From assembly GCA_017411235.1 (NCBI GenBank), contig JAFPMR010000013.1, positions 1 through 5,661 on the forward strand: DNA of 5,661 nt, in the 5' to 3' direction. The translations under genes were made by a program, and so were the position numbers. Position 1 is the first letter of the stretch. Every line of letters starts with the position of its first letter. The notes under the pieces were generated by a model. The model had not been told where the DNA came from. It saw only the letters and a program-made list of their open reading frames with translations, and ran no database searches. Source of the stretch: Bacilli bacterium (GTDB lineage: Bacteria > Bacillota_I > Bacilli_A > RF39 > UBA660). Shown here one piece after another: positions 4,285-5,661 of the stretch.

Positions 4285-5037
4285 ATGAAAAAGAAATTGT
4301 TAGTATTATTCTTGTTTTTATCTATATTTATGATAGTAGGTTGTAAGAAAAAAGAAGAAGAAAAGCCAAAGGCTGTAGATGAGGTTAGAGACCTAAAAGA
4401 AGACGAAATAGAAGAATTAACAAATAGAATAGATGCATTCTACTATTTTGATATAAATCCTGCTAAAAGCTTTAAAACGAGTGAATTAACGAATCAAGAA
4501 GTATTATTATGGGCTAGTTTTAAGGAATATGTTGATGGAACAGATTTCTCTAAGTTTGAAACATATGCTAAGGAATATTTAGATTTTTCTTTAGAGCCTG
4601 AAGATATTCTTTGTATGACCCATTCAAATATTCTTGGAACTTCTGATTATTTATTCAAATATGATGTTAATACTAAGAAATATATTGAAAACAAAGAACA
4701 TGTTAAGCATTCAGAAACTGGATATTATGCGTACGTTTATAACAAGTATTTAAGTTCTCAATTTAAAAATGGTGAATATATTATTACTTTTGGCAAACTA
4801 TTCAGCGATACTGATGTTGTTTATAGTAATAATGTAGATTATACAATAAAAAGAAATTGGTATAAGTCTTATAGTGATGCTAAAGCTAAGAAAAATCCAG
4901 TTATAACTAATTATAATAATACTAAGGCTGAAGAATATTTAAAAACGTTAGATGAAAAAGATTTAGTTAAATATACATATACATTTAAATTAAAAGATGG
5001 TAATTATATTTTAAAGAGTTACGAAATTGAAGAATAA
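4285..5037 (+). CDS. Putative lipoprotein of unknown function
   Basis: The 250-residue protein starts at ATG 4285, 4 nt after AGGTGA. The longer frame from 4216 is rejected because it reads through the previous terminator and this promoter. The N-terminus is a textbook lipoprotein signal: KKK (2-4), a hydrophobic core (5-18) and the lipobox IVGC with Cys20 as the lipidated residue. A charged Lys/Glu linker follows (about 21-45). The mature domain (about 46-250) is rich in Tyr, Lys and Asp, with no further membrane segment and one more cysteine in CMTH, near residue 112. It ends in a strand-like stretch (YTYTFKLKDGNYILKSYEIE). I recognise no domain. It should sit on the outer face of the cytoplasmic membrane. 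Its own promoter and the upstream terminator argue against tight co-transcription with the permease, though some read-through is possible. Confidence 0.85.
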   Translation: MKKKLLVLFLFLSIFMIVGCKKKEEEKPKAVDEVRDLKEDEIEELTNRIDAFYYFDINPAKSFKTSELTNQEVLLWASFKEYVDGTDFSKFETYAKEYLDFSLEPEDILCMTHSNILGTSDYLFKYDVNTKKYIENKEHVKHSETGYYAYVYNKYLSSQFKNGEYIITFGKLFSDTDVVYSNNVDYTIKRNWYKSYSDAKAKKNPVITNYNNTKAEEYLKTLDEKDLVKYTYTFKLKDGNYILKSYEIEE

Positions 5038-5062
5038 AAAAAGAAGCTATTAAGCTTCTTTT
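5036..5062. terminator. Bidirectional terminator between convergent genes
   Basis: A 10-bp stem (5039-5048 with 5053-5062) has a 4-nt loop, an A-run on the left (5036-5042) and T-rich sequence on the right (5059-5062, then 5065-5070). It can stop transcription in both directions. The - strand stop codon (5050-5052) sits in the loop, so the hairpin's right arm encodes the last residues of the symporter. Confidence 0.82.
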
Positions 5063-5661
5063 AATTTTTTACTTGTTTTTTGTTTCATCCAATCTTTACC
5101 ATCAACAACTCTTGATACAAGCATTGAAGAAGATGTATCACCAACAACATTTAATAGTGTTGCAGGTGGATCGATAATTGTTGCAATAATTGTTAGGATA
5201 GGTAAAGCTGTTAATGGGAATCCCATCATTGTTAAGATTAATGTTTCTGAAATTGTTCCACCACCAACTGGTACAGCTGTAACTAGTAATGTTGCAAGTA
5301 ATGCAACTCCTAGAACAGTCCATACACTTGGATGTGTTCCGAATAAGTATACTAAGAACATAATCTTAAATACAGAGCCAATAACTGATCCATCTTTATG
5401 GAAACTAGTTCCTAATGGAATCATTGTTTCAGCAATATCATTTGATACACCAATCTTTTTAGCACAATCAGTATTTACTGGAATTGATGCTGCAGATGAA
5501 CATGTACTGATTGCTGTTGCAGTAGCAGGTAGGATATTAGCCCAGAAGGCTTTGAATCCTTTAGCACCACCAGCAATAAAGGCATATAGTGAATAAACTA
5601 TGAAGTAGAATAGTAATGCTACTACTGTATAAACGATAAATGTTTTACCGAAGCCAACAGC
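5050..5661 (-). CDS. Dicarboxylate/amino acid:cation symporter, C-terminal half (5' end outside window)
   Basis: The - strand frame stays open from 5661 to the TAA at 5050-5052 (203 residues); the ATG at 5424 is internal. Residues are numbered from the window edge. Landmarks of the DAACS/glutamate transporter family appear in order: a hydrophobic segment (about 5-30), the serine-rich HP1 loop STCSSAASIP (about 53-62), LGTSFHKDGS (about 82-91) where the family has the NMDGT motif, the HP2 region AVPVGGGTISETL (about 129-141), and TM8 with IDPPATLLNVVGD (about 162-174), then SMLVSR. TM8 retains the Asp, Thr, Asn and Asp of the substrate and sodium sites. The arginine that holds acidic side chains in GltPh (R397) aligns to alanine, and NMDGT has become HKDGS. 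The substrate may therefore not be glutamate or aspartate. It should be an inner membrane secondary transporter, normally trimeric. Confidence 0.92.
   Translation of the reverse strand, partial: AVGFGKTFIVYTVVALLFYFIVYSLYAFIAGGAKGFKAFWANILPATATAISTCSSAASIPVNTDCAKKIGVSNDIAETMIPLGTSFHKDGSVIGSVFKIMFLVYLFGTHPSVWTVLGVALLATLLVTAVPVGGGTISETLILTMMGFPLTALPILTIIATIIDPPATLLNVVGDTSSSMLVSRVVDGKDWMKQKTSKKLKEA

Noticed and set aside
1..5037. Mycoplasma genetic code (TGA = Trp)
   Set aside because: Trp codons in the genes are TGG and no in-frame TGA is seen, so there is no sign of TGA reassignment.
5138..5323. Short - strand frame rich in Cys, Asn and Thr
   Set aside because: It is an out-of-frame shadow inside the symporter gene, whose own frame shows clear family motifs.

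Overview
The window is AT-rich throughout. Genes sit on short leaders, starts are mostly ATG with Shine-Dalgarno sites of the AGGAGG type, and arginine is written mainly as AGA. There are no in-frame TGA codons in the genes; every tryptophan is TGG and every visible stop is TAA or TAG, so the standard bacterial code fits. A lipobox lipoprotein, an AI-2E family permease and the intrinsic terminators suggest a low-GC Gram-positive bacterium: Bacilli, Erysipelotrichia, or an RF39-like gut lineage near the Mycoplasmatota. The species cannot be named from the sequence.

Left part (1-2121): three genes on the + strand, each with its own promoter and terminator. The first is cut by the window edge. 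It fuses the C-terminal two thirds of a NADAR (YbiA-like, ADP-ribose/N-glycosidase) domain to a DHH phosphoesterase domain resembling family II inorganic pyrophosphatase. The second is a Nudix-family protein whose catalytic Nudix box has been lost. The third is an unrecognised 104-residue protein.

Middle part (2122-3125): about 1 kb without a credible protein gene. It holds two tandem, separately transcribed, highly structured RNA genes of about 450 and 400 nt. Each has a consensus sigma-70/sigma-A promoter (TTGACA, 17 bp, TATAAT) and a strong intrinsic terminator. The copies share an identical 31-nt 5' end and an almost invariant 150-nt 3' domain. Their middles differ in sequence but keep the same helices through compensatory changes, which is direct evidence for a selected RNA structure. 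I cannot assign a family with certainty; among known large bacterial RNAs, ROOL is the first to test. This is the most interesting part of the window.

Right part (3125-5661): an AI-2E family membrane protein and a 250-residue lipoprotein of unknown function, both on + with very compact terminator/promoter junctions. A bidirectional terminator follows, and then the C-terminal half of a convergent dicarboxylate/amino acid:cation symporter on the - strand, cut by the window edge. The genes look individually transcribed rather than forming one operon. The only functional theme I see is that the first two genes belong to NAD/ADP-ribose/nucleotide-handling superfamilies.
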